Under the pieces are notes generated by a model that saw only the letters and a program-made list of their open reading frames with translations, was not told the origin of the DNA and did no database searches. A program made the translations under genes and the position numbers. DNA of 64,000 nt from PALSA-505 sp963702235 (GTDB taxonomy: Bacteria > Actinomycetota > Actinomycetes > Streptosporangiales > Streptosporangiaceae), in the NCBI GenBank assembly GCA_963702235.1, contig CAVPBZ010000018.1:310001-374000 (forward strand), read 5' to 3'. Positions within the stretch are counted from its first letter, which is position 1. Each line of letters starts with the position of its first letter. Shown here one piece after another: positions 49,379-58,640 of this stretch.

Positions 49379-49963
49379 TTACGGTTCGACATTACCGGTG
49401 AGTCTGCCACGCGCGAGGGCCGCGTGCGCGATAGCCACCCAAGCGGACTTCAGGCTTGCTCCGTTGGGTAGTGAAAGCACCGAGTCAAGCGCATAAATAG
49501 TGAACCTATAGGAGTGTTCCTGATTCCGCGGACATGGCGGGTTATAGGCCGCATGACCAGCGCTGTTGACGGCCTGACGTGCACCGGGAGGCAGCTGGCC
49601 CTGCTGAATGTCGGTGGTGGTCGGGTTGATATCAAACACGATCCAGTAGATATACGGCGTGATCGGTGCGTCCGAGTCATCAACGACAAGTGCGAGCGAT
49701 TTTGTGCCACCTGGTGCGCCCGACCAGTGCAGCGGCGGGCTCAGTCGCGCTCCGTAACACGTGTAGCGGGCCGGGAAAACGCCGCCACTGAGCACCGGGC
49801 TGGTGACATTCATGATGTCGGGCGCGTCGCCCTGGAGAGTGGTAGCGCCTACCAGCCCGCAACCGGCCTGTATCGCGAGAAGGACGCACCCGGCCGCGGC
49901 GGTGACCGTGCGCCGGACCGGCAGCCAGCGGCCGCGGCCACTTCCGTACACGCGTCGTCGCAC
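49379..49963 (-). CDS. YbhB/YbcL (PEBP) family lipoprotein
   Basis: A protein of about 194 residues. The signal sequence TVTAAAGCVLLAIQAGC ends in a lipobox-like IQAGC, so it is probably a lipoprotein. The PEBP fold follows: FPARYTCYGARLSPPLHWSGAPGGTKSLALVVDDSDAP, IYWIVFDINP, and AAYNPPCPRNQEHSYRFTIYALD. Bacterial PEBP proteins bind phosphate or ligand anions, and their role is unclear. The start is uncertain: GTG 49963, GTG 49951 or further upstream. Confidence 0.82.
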   Translation of the reverse strand: MRRRVYGSGRGRWLPVRRTVTAAAGCVLLAIQAGCGLVGATTLQGDAPDIMNVTSPVLSGGVFPARYTCYGARLSPPLHWSGAPGGTKSLALVVDDSDAPITPYIYWIVFDINPTTTDIQQGQLPPGARQAVNSAGHAAYNPPCPRNQEHSYRFTIYALDSVLSLPNGASLKSAWVAIAHAALARGRLTGNVEP

Positions 49964-50215
49964 CCCTTCGCAGCCTCGGCGCCTCGCGCCTGGTGAGGCG
50001 ATCCTATGCGGTACTGGCCGGTGGAATCGCGGCATCGGGACGTGCCGCCGCGCCGTTCGCGGCAGGGCGGTCTATCCCGTGTTAGTTCCCCAAAATCCAG
50101 GCAAAATGGCCGCGAAGAATGGCCGTGACGCGAAGAAATTCTCGCGGCGGACGGGCAGCGCCCGGGCCGCCTGGATGTGCCCGGGGAAGCCGCCCGGGCG
50201 GGTGAGCCGGGCTGG

Positions 50216-51136
50216 TCAGTCGCGGGGACGCGAGCTGCCGAACATGATCTCGTCCCAGGACGGTACCGAGGACCGCTTGCCCCGCCCGCCCGCGGTCCGG
50301 CGGCCGGTCTGCGCCGCGGCGGGCGCGCGATCGGCGTCCCGGCCGGACTCAGTCTCCTCGGGCTCGGTACGGGGCTCAGCCGGCTGACGTCGTGCCTGCT
50401 CGGCCGCTGGCTCGCGCTCGCCGGACGGTGTCGTCTCGGGCTGCCTGGCCGGCGGCTCGGCGGGCCGGCGGCCCTGGCGCCCGGACGGCGCGCTGAGCCT
50501 CGGCTGCAGCGGGGTCACGGTGGCCTCGCCGCGCCGCCCGCCGGGCTCCGGCGGAAGATCGGCCTCCGGCAGGCACAGCATCGCCGCGCCCTCGTCGATG
50601 GGCGTGGCGTGCCGGCGCCGCGGATCGTAGATCCACTGCGCGGTCCGCGGGCGGCCTGCGGTGCTGAACACGAGCTGGACCTGCCAGCTGCCGTCGGCCC
50701 GCTTCGTCGAGTCCCACTGCGCGTCCTCGGCGCTGGACCCGAGCGCGGTCAGCCGCTCCGTGACGATCTCACCGAGCCGCGGACCGGGACCGGAGTCACC
50801 CGGCCTGCGCACCATGGCAGACTGCGCCTCCTGGGCCCGGTAAGCCCGCTCGGCCAGCACAGGTCCTTCGAACCAGCGGACCCGCTCGAGCGGAACGCCT
50901 GCCGCGTCGGCAATCTCGTCCGCGGTCTCTCCGGCCCGGATTCGTTCCTGGATCTCCTTGGGTCGCAAGGGACTCTCCACCTCGATCTCGTACTGGGCGA
51001 GCCGGGAGAACTGTCCGCGCGCTACCGCCCTGAGCCGGTCATCGATCTGCAGCGAGAAGCGACCGCCCCGGCCGGGGACCACGAGAACGGCATAGGTGCC
51101 GTCCTCGCTCACCGCGACGAGGCGCAGTTCGTGCAT
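50216..51136 (-). CDS. sepH: SepH cell-division regulator (DUF3071)
   Basis: A 306-residue protein. N-terminal domain MHELRLVAVSEDGTYAVLV...GRFSLQIDDRLRAVARGQFSRLAQYEIEVESPLRPKEIQERIRAGETADEIADAAGVPLERVRWFEGPVLAERAYRA is the DUF3071 domain, with a helix-turn-helix-like segment. A long Pro/Arg/Glu-rich linker and the conserved C-terminal RSSVPSWDEIMFG motif follow. SepH binds FtsZ and promotes its assembly in filamentous actinomycetes. It is well conserved here. Confidence 0.93.
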   Translation of the reverse strand: MHELRLVAVSEDGTYAVLVVPGRGGRFSLQIDDRLRAVARGQFSRLAQYEIEVESPLRPKEIQERIRAGETADEIADAAGVPLERVRWFEGPVLAERAYRAQEAQSAMVRRPGDSGPGPRLGEIVTERLTALGSSAEDAQWDSTKRADGSWQVQLVFSTAGRPRTAQWIYDPRRRHATPIDEGAAMLCLPEADLPPEPGGRRGEATVTPLQPRLSAPSGRQGRRPAEPPARQPETTPSGEREPAAEQARRQPAEPRTEPEETESGRDADRAPAAAQTGRRTAGGRGKRSSVPSWDEIMFGSSRPRD

Positions 51137-51379
51137 GGGCGTCCCTTCCGCGCGGGAGCGCGCTTCAGCCTCCCCGAACGAGTCTGTCGGGTTCAGGCAG
51201 GTGTGGCCAGCACCGCGCCCGGCATGTCCCAGAGTTCCCGAGGTGACCCGGCTGATAGCTGCCGCGGGCAGCGATCAGCCGGGCGGTCCCACCGGAAGTG
51301 TAGAGCGCCGCCGGGGCCGCGGCCTGGTGTCCGCGCGGACCGCGCGGGCGGCTGCGCGGGATCGGCCCCCGGCCGGCGG

Positions 51380-52738
51380 TCAGTGCGCGGCGGCGAACTG
51401 GGCGGCCTCTGTCGAACCCTCCAGTGCGGTGGTCGAGGACTTGGGCGTGATGGCCGAGGCGACGAGGTCGAAGTAGCCGGTGCCGACCTCGCGCTGGTGC
51501 CTGGTCGCGGTGTAGCCCGCTGCCTCCGAGGCGAACTCTGCCTCCTGCAGCCGGACGTAGGCGGGCATCCCCTCTTCGCTGTAGCCGCGGGCCAGGTCGA
51601 ACATCGAGTGGTTGAGGGCGTGGAAGCCGGCCAGCGTGATGAACTGGAACGTGTAGCCCATCGCGGCGAGCTCGCGCTGGAACTTCTCGATGGTGTCCTC
51701 GTCCAGGTGCCTGCGCCAGTTGAACGACGGCGAGCAGTTGTAGGCGAGCAGCTGGTCCGGGTAGACGGCCTTGATCGCCTCCGCGAACTTGCGGGCGACA
51801 GCCAGGTCCGGCGTGGAGGTCTCCATCCACAGCATGTCGCTGTGCGGCGAGTAGGCCAGGCCACGGGCTATGCACGGCTCGATGCCGTTGCGGACCCGGT
51901 AGAAGCCTTCGGCCGTGCGCTCGCCGGTCACGAACTCCTGGTCGCGCTCGTCGATGTCGGTGGTGATCAGGGTGGCCGCGTCCGCGTCGGTGCGGGCGAT
52001 GATGAGTGTCGGCACCTTGGCCACGTCGGTCGCCAGCCTGGCCGCGTTGAGCGTGCGGATGTGCTGGCTGGTGGGAATGAGGACCTTGCCGCCCAGGTGA
52101 CCGCACTTCTTCTCCGAGGAGAGCTGGTCCTCCCAGTGCACGCCGGCCGCGCCGGCCTCGATCATGGACTTCATCAGCTCGAACGCGTTCAGCACGCCGC
52201 CGAAGCCGGCCTCCGCGTCGGCCACGATCGGCGCCATCCAGTGCGTGCCGGGCGGCGTGCCGGTGGAGTCCATGGCCTCGGCCCAGGTGATCTGGTCGGC
52301 CCGCAGCAGCGCGTTGTTGATCCGCCGGACCACCTGCGGGACCGAGTTGGCCGGGTACAGGCTCTGGTCCGGGTAGGTCTGACCGGCCAGGTTGGCGTCG
52401 GCGGCGACCTGCCAGCCGGACAGGTAGATGGCCTGCAGCCCCGCGCGCACCTGCTGGACGGCCTGGTTGCCGGTGAGCGCGCCGAGCGCGCGCACGTAGC
52501 CGTCGGCGTGCAGCAGCTTCCACAGCCGCTCCGCGCCGAGCCTGGCCAGGGTGTGCTCTTCGGTCACCGATCCGCGCAGCCGCACCACGTCCTCGGCCGA
52601 GTAGGTGCGCTCCACGCCGGCCCACCGCGGGTCTTCCTGCCACTGCAGCCGCACCCGCGCGGCCTTGTCACTGATAGTGCACGGGCGGTGCCCGTTAGCC
52701 GATGCAACCCCGTTGCCCTCGAGGCGACGTTCTGTCAC
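51380..52738 (-). CDS. aceA: isocitrate lyase
   Basis: A 452-residue enzyme from GTG 52738 (GGTGGAG upstream). Diagnostic stretches are the catalytic loop SSEKKCGHLGGKVLIPT, the PEP-site Asp region MAPIVADAEAGFGG, IARTDADAATLITT and AYNCSPSFNWRRHLD. It splits isocitrate into glyoxylate and succinate for growth on acetate or fatty acids. It is divergent from a RamB-like regulator, which in corynebacteria and mycobacteria controls aceA. Confidence 0.96.
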   Translation of the reverse strand: MTERRLEGNGVASANGHRPCTISDKAARVRLQWQEDPRWAGVERTYSAEDVVRLRGSVTEEHTLARLGAERLWKLLHADGYVRALGALTGNQAVQQVRAGLQAIYLSGWQVAADANLAGQTYPDQSLYPANSVPQVVRRINNALLRADQITWAEAMDSTGTPPGTHWMAPIVADAEAGFGGVLNAFELMKSMIEAGAAGVHWEDQLSSEKKCGHLGGKVLIPTSQHIRTLNAARLATDVAKVPTLIIARTDADAATLITTDIDERDQEFVTGERTAEGFYRVRNGIEPCIARGLAYSPHSDMLWMETSTPDLAVARKFAEAIKAVYPDQLLAYNCSPSFNWRRHLDEDTIEKFQRELAAMGYTFQFITLAGFHALNHSMFDLARGYSEEGMPAYVRLQEAEFASEAAGYTATRHQREVGTGYFDLVASAITPKSSTTALEGSTEAAQFAAAH

Positions 52739-52838
52739 TGGGTCTCCACCTTCCAAAGTCGTCCCCGGGTAGTAGCAGCTACAAATCTGCGCGCTCGTTC
52801 CGCTTCCGACCACGATCTGAGAGAAGAAAATCGCACAA

Positions 52839-52857
52839 ACTTCACCTATGCTGAAGT
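52839..52857. promoter_or_regulatory. palindrome and -10 at the RamB-like gene start
   Basis: ACTTCA-CCTATGC-TGAAGT is a perfect 6-bp inverted repeat with a 7-bp spacer, ending one base before ATG 52859. The hexamer TATGCT inside it sits as a -10 that would start RNA at the ATG. This suggests autoregulation by RamB and a leaderless mRNA. Confidence 0.5.
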
Positions 52858-52858
52858 C

Positions 52859-54334
52859 ATGACGGTGTTCGCTGAAGAAGAGTCACCATCGTTCACGTTG
52901 CCGCATGAGCAGGATCGCCTGACGTTCGGCCGCAGGCTGCGCCACCTGCGCCGTGCCCGCGGCCTGACGCTCGCCGACCTCGGCGCCAAGGTGGGCCGCG
53001 CCCCGTCGGCGCTGTCCATGCTCGAGAACGGCCGCAGGGAGCCCCGGCTGTCGCTGCTGAAGGCGCTGGCCGAGGCGCTGGACGTGCCGTCGGAGGAGCT
53101 GCTGCGCCGGGATCCCCCGAGCCGCCGCGCCCAGCTGGAGATCGCGATCGAGGAGGCGCAGCGGGACCCGGTCTACCGCGAGCTCGGGCTGTCCCACCTC
53201 AAGGTCACCGCGAAGGTGCCGAACGACGTGCTTGAGCATCTGTCCGCGCTGTACGCCGAGCTCCGTAGGCAGCGGTCCAAGCCGACGGCCACGCCGGAGG
53301 AGGCGCGCGAGGCGAACGCGGGACTGCGGCTGATGATGCGCGAACGGGGCAATTACTTCGCGGGGATCGAGCAGGCCGCGGGCGCGGCGCTCGCCGCGGC
53401 GGGCTACTCGGGCGGCGCGCTGTCGCAGGGGCTGCTGCTGTCGGTAGTGAGCAACCACGGCTTCTCCGTCCGCTACGTGCAGGATTTGCCGCGCTCGGTA
53501 CGGTCGCTGACCGACCTGCGCAGCCGGCGGATCTATGTCAAGCAGGAGCCGGTCGGCATGCACTCGGCCCGCGCGGTCCTGCTGCAGGCGCTCGGCCACT
53601 TCCTGCTCGGCCACTCCGAGCCGCGGGACTTCGCGGACTTCCTGCGGCAGCGGGTGGAGGCCAACTACTTCGCCGCGGCCGTGCTCGTGCCCGAGCAGGC
53701 GGCGGTGCCGTACCTCACCGCGGCCAGGGACGCCAGGGACCTGTCCGTCGAGGACCTGAGGGACGTCTTCTCTGTCTCCTACGAGATGGCCGCGCACCGG
53801 TTCACCAACCTGGCCACCCACCACCTCGGCGTGCCCTGCCACTTCGTGAAGAACGACGAGAGCGGCGTGATCTACAAGGCGTACGAGAACGACGGCCTGA
53901 AGTTCCCCTCCGACCCCTCGGGCGCGATCGAGGGGCAGCGGATGTGCCGGCTGTGGTCAGGCCGGCAGGTGTTCGCCGCCGAGGACAGGTTCTCGCCGCT
54001 GTACCAGTACTCCGACACGTCGGCCGGCACCTATTTCTGCGTCGCGCATGTGGACCCCGGCCGGGAACGCGGGTTCGCCGTCACCCTCGGCGTGCCCTAC
54101 GAGCACTCGCGCTGGTTCCGCGGCAGGGAGAGCACGGTGCGGCGCCGCTCGGCCTGCCCGGACGGCGACTGCTGCCAGCGGCCGCCGGCCGACCTCGCCG
54201 CCCGCTGGGAGGGCAACGCCTGGCCGTCGGCGCGGGCGCACTCGCACGTCCTGTCGGTGCTGCCCGCCGGCAGCTTCCCCGGCGTGGACGAGGCCGACGT
54301 GTACGAGTTCCTCGACCGGCACGAGAAGGGCTGA
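52859..54334 (+). CDS. ramB: RamB-like XRE transcriptional regulator
   Basis: A 491-residue regulator. The XRE helix-turn-helix is LRHLRRARGLTLADLGAKVGRAPSALSMLENGRREPRLSLLKALAEALDV. A central region carries a degenerate ImmA/IrrE-like zinc motif (LLQALGHFLLGH, His-Glu pair lost). A C-terminal domain with Cys residues (SACPDGDCCQRPP) completes the short-chain-fatty-acyl-regulator layout of RamB. RamB represses or tunes aceA and related acetate genes. Divergence from aceA supports the name. There is no Shine-Dalgarno sequence before ATG 52859. Confidence 0.85.
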   Translation: MTVFAEEESPSFTLPHEQDRLTFGRRLRHLRRARGLTLADLGAKVGRAPSALSMLENGRREPRLSLLKALAEALDVPSEELLRRDPPSRRAQLEIAIEEAQRDPVYRELGLSHLKVTAKVPNDVLEHLSALYAELRRQRSKPTATPEEAREANAGLRLMMRERGNYFAGIEQAAGAALAAAGYSGGALSQGLLLSVVSNHGFSVRYVQDLPRSVRSLTDLRSRRIYVKQEPVGMHSARAVLLQALGHFLLGHSEPRDFADFLRQRVEANYFAAAVLVPEQAAVPYLTAARDARDLSVEDLRDVFSVSYEMAAHRFTNLATHHLGVPCHFVKNDESGVIYKAYENDGLKFPSDPSGAIEGQRMCRLWSGRQVFAAEDRFSPLYQYSDTSAGTYFCVAHVDPGRERGFAVTLGVPYEHSRWFRGRESTVRRRSACPDGDCCQRPPADLAARWEGNAWPSARAHSHVLSVLPAGSFPGVDEADVYEFLDRHEKG

Positions 54335-54372
54335 GCCGGCCCGGTGCGAGGGCTGAGCCGGCCCGGTGCGAG
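54329..54372 (+). repeat. 22-bp perfect tandem duplication at the end of the RamB-like gene
   Basis: The unit 54329-54350 repeats exactly at 54351-54372. The first copy contains the TGA stop (54332-54334), so the duplication lies across the gene end and feeds the following hairpin. Confidence 0.8.
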
Positions 54373-54380
54373 CCGGGCCG
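54359..54380. terminator. bidirectional hairpin between ramB and enoyl-CoA hydratase
   Basis: CGGCCCGG-TGCGAG-CCGGGCCG is a perfect 8-bp GC stem with a 6-base loop between two convergent genes. No T-run follows, but such GC hairpins commonly end actinomycete transcripts. Confidence 0.55.
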
Positions 54381-55178
54381 CTACTGCGCGGAGGGAAACC
54401 GCGGTGGCCGCTTGGCCCGCAGCGCGGTCACGCCCTCGCGCAGGTCCTCGCCCATGAACGTGAGCATCTCGTAGGCAGCCGACTGGTCGAACAGCGGCCC
54501 GGCGTTGCGCAGCCAGCCGTTCAGCGCGCGCTTGGTCAGCCGGACCGCCAGCTGGGAGCCGGTGGACAGCGTGTCCGCTACCCGCAGCGCCTCGGCCAGC
54601 ACCTCCTCGCGCGGGACGCACTTGCTGACCAGGCCGATCCGCTCGGCCTCCGTGCCGGTCACCATCTCCCCGGTGAGCAGGTAGTAGCGCGCCCTGGCCA
54701 TGCCGCACAGCAGCGGCCAGATGATGGCCGCGTGGTCGCCCGCGACGGTGCCGAGCCGGACGTGCCCGTCGCCCAGCCGGGCGTCCGCGGCGCAGATGCT
54801 CACGTCCGCGAGCAGCGCGACGACCAGGCCGGCGCCCACCGCGACGCCGTTGATCGCCGACACGACCGGCTTCTCGCAGTTGATCAGGTTGTAGACGAGG
54901 TCGCTCATCTCCGACAGCATCCGGGTGACCTTGTCGAAGTCGCCGGCCATCCGCTCCACCATGGCGAGATCGCCGCCGGCCGAGAACGCCTTCCCCGCGC
55001 CGGTCACCACCGCGACCCGGGCCTGGTCGTCCCTGGCCACGTCGGTCCAGACCCGCGACAGCTCGTTGTGCATCATCTCGTCGGCCGCGTTGTAGGAGTC
55101 CGGCCGGTTGAGGGTGATCAGCAGGACGCCGTGGTCCCGGCGCTCGAACAGCAGTCTCTGGTAGCCGCCGTAGTCCAT
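54381..55178 (-). CDS. enoyl-CoA hydratase/isomerase family protein
   Basis: A 265-residue crotonase-fold protein. ITLNRPDSYNAADEMMH is the family opening, and the oxyanion-hole segments are GKAFSAGGDL and GVAVGAGLVVALLADVSI. The usual catalytic Glu region reads RLGDGHVRLGTVAGDHAAI, so Asp/His rather than Glu may act. Members hydrate or isomerise enoyl-CoA in fatty-acid breakdown. An acyl-CoA dehydrogenase lies 3.7 kb away. Confidence 0.88.
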   Translation of the reverse strand: MDYGGYQRLLFERRDHGVLLITLNRPDSYNAADEMMHNELSRVWTDVARDDQARVAVVTGAGKAFSAGGDLAMVERMAGDFDKVTRMLSEMSDLVYNLINCEKPVVSAINGVAVGAGLVVALLADVSICAADARLGDGHVRLGTVAGDHAAIIWPLLCGMARARYYLLTGEMVTGTEAERIGLVSKCVPREEVLAEALRVADTLSTGSQLAVRLTKRALNGWLRNAGPLFDQSAAYEMLTFMGEDLREGVTALRAKRPPRFPSAQ

Positions 55179-55260
55179 CCGGTGCGGGCTCCTTCCGTGT
55201 CGCGGCCCGCCCGCGCACGCAGGCGATGGCCGGGGATGCTGCAGCGGCCGGTTACCGGGG

Positions 55261-55737
55261 TCAGACCGCGGGGCGGGGTTTGCCGGGGGCGACCGTGCGG
55301 GCCAGGATCCCGAGCGTGGCCCGCAGCGCGCTTTCCGGGATCACCGGGAAGATGGCGGCGTCCTTCCAGCTCTGCTCGGCCGCCGACCAGTCGTAGTAGG
55401 ACGTCACGAGCGTGCCCTCCCCGAGGGGCTCCAGCCGGTAGCCGTACACGTGGCCGAGGTCGAGCTGGCCGTGGACAGTCCAGGCGATTTCCTGGTCCGG
55501 CTCGAACGCGACGATTTCGACGGTGACGACGTAAAGACCGAGGGGATAGTCATTGAGTGCTTCCCGGTCCATGTGCACGACGAAGGTGTCTCCCACCCGG
55601 GTGACGGGGTCCGCGCTGGCCCCCATCAGCATGCCAGCGCTGTCGATGGCCACGTGCCCCCGGGGATCGGTGAGCACGGCGAAGATCTCGCCCGCTGACG
55701 CCGCCACAGCCCGCTGCACTTCGAGTCGCTCCGGCAT
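55261..55737 (-). CDS. SRPBCC-family protein
   Basis: A 158-residue START-like (SRPBCC) protein: LEVQRAVAASAGEIFAVLTDPRGHVAIDSAG, then VGDTFVVHM, EIVAFEPDQEIAWTVHG and YGYRLEPLGEGTLVTSYYDW, which outline the ligand-binding pocket. Such proteins bind hydrophobic molecules or cyclise polyketides. It is separated by 82 bp from the enoyl-CoA hydratase downstream and could be cotranscribed with it. Confidence 0.82.
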   Translation of the reverse strand: MPERLEVQRAVAASAGEIFAVLTDPRGHVAIDSAGMLMGASADPVTRVGDTFVVHMDREALNDYPLGLYVVTVEIVAFEPDQEIAWTVHGQLDLGHVYGYRLEPLGEGTLVTSYYDWSAAEQSWKDAAIFPVIPESALRATLGILARTVAPGKPRPAV

Positions 55738-55929
55738 CTGCCGATTGTGCCACGCCGGCGGACACGGCCCGGGCGGGGAGGGCGCTGGCGCTGGCCTGCG
55801 CGACCGCCACCGGGACCGCGCCGAGCAAGATCAGGCCGACGGCGGCGACCGCCGCCACCGACCGGCCGCTGACCGCGATCGCCCGCCCGGCCAGCGCGGC
55901 CGGCCGGGCGGGATGGGTACCGTGGCCCG

Positions 55930-56481
55930 GTGCTCGCGCTCGTGCTGGTGGCCCTGTCGCTGGGCCTGTCGAACTTCGCCGCCGCGGTCGGTATCGGCGT
56001 GGCCGGTGCCGATGCCCGGACCCGGGTGCGGATCGGCGTGGTGTTCGGGATTTTCGAGGCCGGCATGCCGCTCCTGGGCCTGCTGCTCGGGCATGGCCTG
56101 GCCGGCACCCTGGGGCACGCCGCGCACTTCGCGGGCGCTGGCCTGCTGATCGCCGCCGCGGCGTACGGGCTCTTCCAGGCCTGGCGGGCCGGGGCCGCCG
56201 GGGCGGCTGGCCTGCCTGCGGGTCAGGCGCAGCTCGGCCGGCTGCTGGTCACCGGGATCGCGCTGAGCATCGATAACCTCGCTGTCGGATTCGCGCTCGG
56301 CACCTATCACGTCAGCCTCCCGGTTGCTGCCGCCGTCATCGGCGCGGTCAGCGTTGCGATGTCGCTGGCCGGCCTGGAGCTGGGCGCGCGAGTCGGGATG
56401 CGCGCCGGGCAGCGCGGGGAACTGCTCGGCGGACTGGTCCTCATCGGGGTGGGCGTCGCCATCGGTACCGGCATCATCTAG
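55930..56481 (+). CDS. MntP-like manganese efflux/membrane transporter
   Basis: A 183-residue membrane protein with six hydrophobic segments. The motif pairs LSLGLSNFAAAVGIGVAG and LSIDNLAVGFALG are in the positions of the DAFAVSI and DN motifs of MntP, though the first Asp is Asn. The internal two-fold repeat of three segments is visible. It probably exports manganese or a similar ion. GTG 55930 is the start. Confidence 0.75.
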   Translation: MLALVLVALSLGLSNFAAAVGIGVAGADARTRVRIGVVFGIFEAGMPLLGLLLGHGLAGTLGHAAHFAGAGLLIAAAAYGLFQAWRAGAAGAAGLPAGQAQLGRLLVTGIALSIDNLAVGFALGTYHVSLPVAAAVIGAVSVAMSLAGLELGARVGMRAGQRGELLGGLVLIGVGVAIGTGII

Positions 56482-56611
56482 CGCCAGCCCCATCGCGCCC
56501 TTGTCCGGCTGCCCCCGCTCCTGCTCCAGCCTCATGCACGAGTCCCGGCTGGTTGGATGGGATTTTCTCGCACCCCGCGGGTGCCTCACCCAGGCGAAAC
56601 GGAGCGCTGTC

Positions 56612-57079
56612 ATGGCCGAACGAGCGATCTACCGGTACGTGCCGCACCGCCGGACCCAGGAAAGGCTGGCCGGTGAGCCTTTGGCCCCGGTTAAAGTCAT
56701 CGACCAGCTCCCGGCCGACAGCAGGCCGGCCCGGTTCAACGCATGGCTGGCGGTCAAGGTCACCACCGGGGTCGGCACCATGTGGTGCGCCTACGCCTTC
56801 AGCGCGCTCGCCCTGGTCAGCCTGCCGTCCGCGATCTCCTCGCACAGCACTGTCACGCTGGTGTCCTGGATCTCCCAGACCTTCCTCCAGCTGGTCCTGC
56901 TGTCTGTGATCATCGTCGGCCAGAACGTGCTGGCAGCCGCAGCCGACAAGCGGTCCGAGGCCACCTACAACGACGCCGACGCCGTGCTGCACGAAGCCGT
57001 CAAGATCCAGGAACACCTCGCGGCGCAGGACAAGGTACTCGGCGCCCTCATCGACAGAGCCCCGGGCCTGCCCGGCTGA
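56612..57079 (+). CDS. small membrane protein
   Basis: A 155-residue protein with two membrane segments (TMWCAYAFSALALVSLPSAIS and WISQTFLQLVLLSVIIVGQNVL) flanked by a basic N-terminal region (YRYVPHRRTQERL) and a helical C-terminal tail (ADAVLHEAVKIQEHLAAQDKVLGALID). The layout resembles the DUF1003-like small membrane proteins. Its role is unknown. Confidence 0.7.
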   Translation: MAERAIYRYVPHRRTQERLAGEPLAPVKVIDQLPADSRPARFNAWLAVKVTTGVGTMWCAYAFSALALVSLPSAISSHSTVTLVSWISQTFLQLVLLSVIIVGQNVLAAAADKRSEATYNDADAVLHEAVKIQEHLAAQDKVLGALIDRAPGLPG

Positions 57080-57142
57080 CCAACGCCCTCTACGGCCCCA
57101 GGACCGACGCCGGCCGGGGCAGCCCCGGCAGCCTGACTGCGC

Positions 57143-58570
57143 TCAGCTGACGGCAGCGCCGAACCACCTGGGCAGCTGGCTGAGCAGGTCCTGCTGGTCT
57201 TCACCGGCCCACGCCACGTGGCCGTCGGGCCGCAGCAGCACGGCGGGCACGTCCAGTTCCTCGCTGACGTCAACGACGTGGTCGACCCGGTCTGCCCAGC
57301 CCGCCACCGAGAGCCTGCCGGTCTGGTCGAGCAGCAGCCCGCGGCCGCCGTGCATCAGCCCGTAGAGGTGCCCCTGCTTCAGCCCCACGTCCCGCAGCCG
57401 CCGGCCGAGCAGTTCATGCCCCGCGCCGAAGTCGTAGCGGATCCCGATCGCGGTGAACTTCTCGATCAGGTACCGGTTCACTTCCTCGAAGTCCATCAGT
57501 TCCGACACCAGCCGGCGCACCGCCTGCGGACCCGGCTCGGGGGACGTCAGCTCGACCTGCGCGCGGACGGTGTCCAGCACATCGGCGGCCACCGGGTGCC
57601 GTTCGGCGTGATAGCTGTCCAGCAGCCCCTCCGGGGCCCAGCCGCCGACCTCGGCGGCCAGTTTCCAGCCCAGGTTGAACGCGTCCTGGATGCCGACGTT
57701 GAGCCCTTGCCCTCCCACCGGCGGGTGGATGTGCGCCGCGTCGCCGGCCAGCAGCACCCGGCCGGCCCGGTAGCGCTCGGCCAGCCGGGTGGCGTCGCCG
57801 AAGCGGGACAGCCAGCGCGGTGAGTGCACGCCGAAGTCGGTACCGGCGAACACCCGCAGCTGTTGCCTGACCTCCTCGAGGGCCGGCGGAACCGTCCGGT
57901 CCTCGGCCACCCCCTCAGCAGGCACGACGACGCGATACACCCCGTCCCCGACAGGTCCGACGCCGAACCCATTGTGGGTCTTGCGGACCTCGGCCACCAC
58001 GGCGGCCAGCTCCTCCGGTGGCACGGCCACCTCCATCACGCCCAGCAGCCACTCGGTCGTGGCGGGCTCGCCGGGGAAGCCGATACCGAGCTGCTTGCGC
58101 ACTGTGCTGCGGCCGCCGTCGCAGCCGACGAGGTAGCGCGAGCGCAGCTGCGTGCCGTCGGCCAGCTCGGCGGTCACCCCGTGCTCGTCCTGGCTCAGCC
58201 TGGCCAGTTCGCAGCCGCGCCGGATCTCGGCGCCGACCTCGGTGGCGTGCTCGGCCAGCAGGCGATCGGTGGTGGTCTGCGGGATGCCGAGGACGTACGG
58301 ATGCGTGGTGTCCAGCCGGTCCGGCGCCGGCTTGCTGATGCCGGCGAAGAAACCACGGAGCGGGTACTGCTTGCCGAGCGCGAGGAACCGCTCCAGCAGA
58401 CCGCGCTGGTCCATCACCTCGATGCTGCGCGCGAACAGGCCGAGCGCGCGGACAACCCTGGTCGGCTCCGCCTCCTTCTCCAGCACGAGCACCTGCACGC
58501 CGTGCAGCCGCAACTCGCTGGCCAGCATCAAGCCGGTCGGTCCGCCGCCAGTAACGATTACGTCAATCAT
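57143..58570 (-). CDS. rox: rifampicin monooxygenase (Rox-type FAD hydroxylase)
   Basis: A 475-residue class A flavin monooxygenase. FAD motif VTGGGPTGLMLASELRLHGV is at the N terminus, DG motif VGCDGGRSTVRK is near 155, and the GD motif LLAGDAAHIHPPVGGQGLN lies near 285. Long stretches (RRLVSELMDFEEVNRYLIEKFTAIGIRYD, SEELDVPAVLLRPDGHVAWAGEDQQ) are those of Rox enzymes that hydroxylate and linearise rifamycins. ATG 58570 is the start. A near-perfect rifamycin-associated element lies upstream, strongly supporting a role in rifamycin resistance. Confidence 0.9.
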   Translation of the reverse strand: MIDVIVTGGGPTGLMLASELRLHGVQVLVLEKEAEPTRVVRALGLFARSIEVMDQRGLLERFLALGKQYPLRGFFAGISKPAPDRLDTTHPYVLGIPQTTTDRLLAEHATEVGAEIRRGCELARLSQDEHGVTAELADGTQLRSRYLVGCDGGRSTVRKQLGIGFPGEPATTEWLLGVMEVAVPPEELAAVVAEVRKTHNGFGVGPVGDGVYRVVVPAEGVAEDRTVPPALEEVRQQLRVFAGTDFGVHSPRWLSRFGDATRLAERYRAGRVLLAGDAAHIHPPVGGQGLNVGIQDAFNLGWKLAAEVGGWAPEGLLDSYHAERHPVAADVLDTVRAQVELTSPEPGPQAVRRLVSELMDFEEVNRYLIEKFTAIGIRYDFGAGHELLGRRLRDVGLKQGHLYGLMHGGRGLLLDQTGRLSVAGWADRVDHVVDVSEELDVPAVLLRPDGHVAWAGEDQQDLLSQLPRWFGAAVS

Positions 58571-58640
58571 GAACCCCCCATTCAGCAAGGTTGCATTTCG
58601 GCCAGCTGGTCCCTCGGCCAGTGATTATGCGGCACGACCC

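Noticed and set aside
50177..52858. Very long open plus-strand frame upstream of the RamB-like gene
   Set aside because: The part before 52859 lies antisense to sepH and aceA and has no domain; only the 491 residues from ATG 52859 are real.
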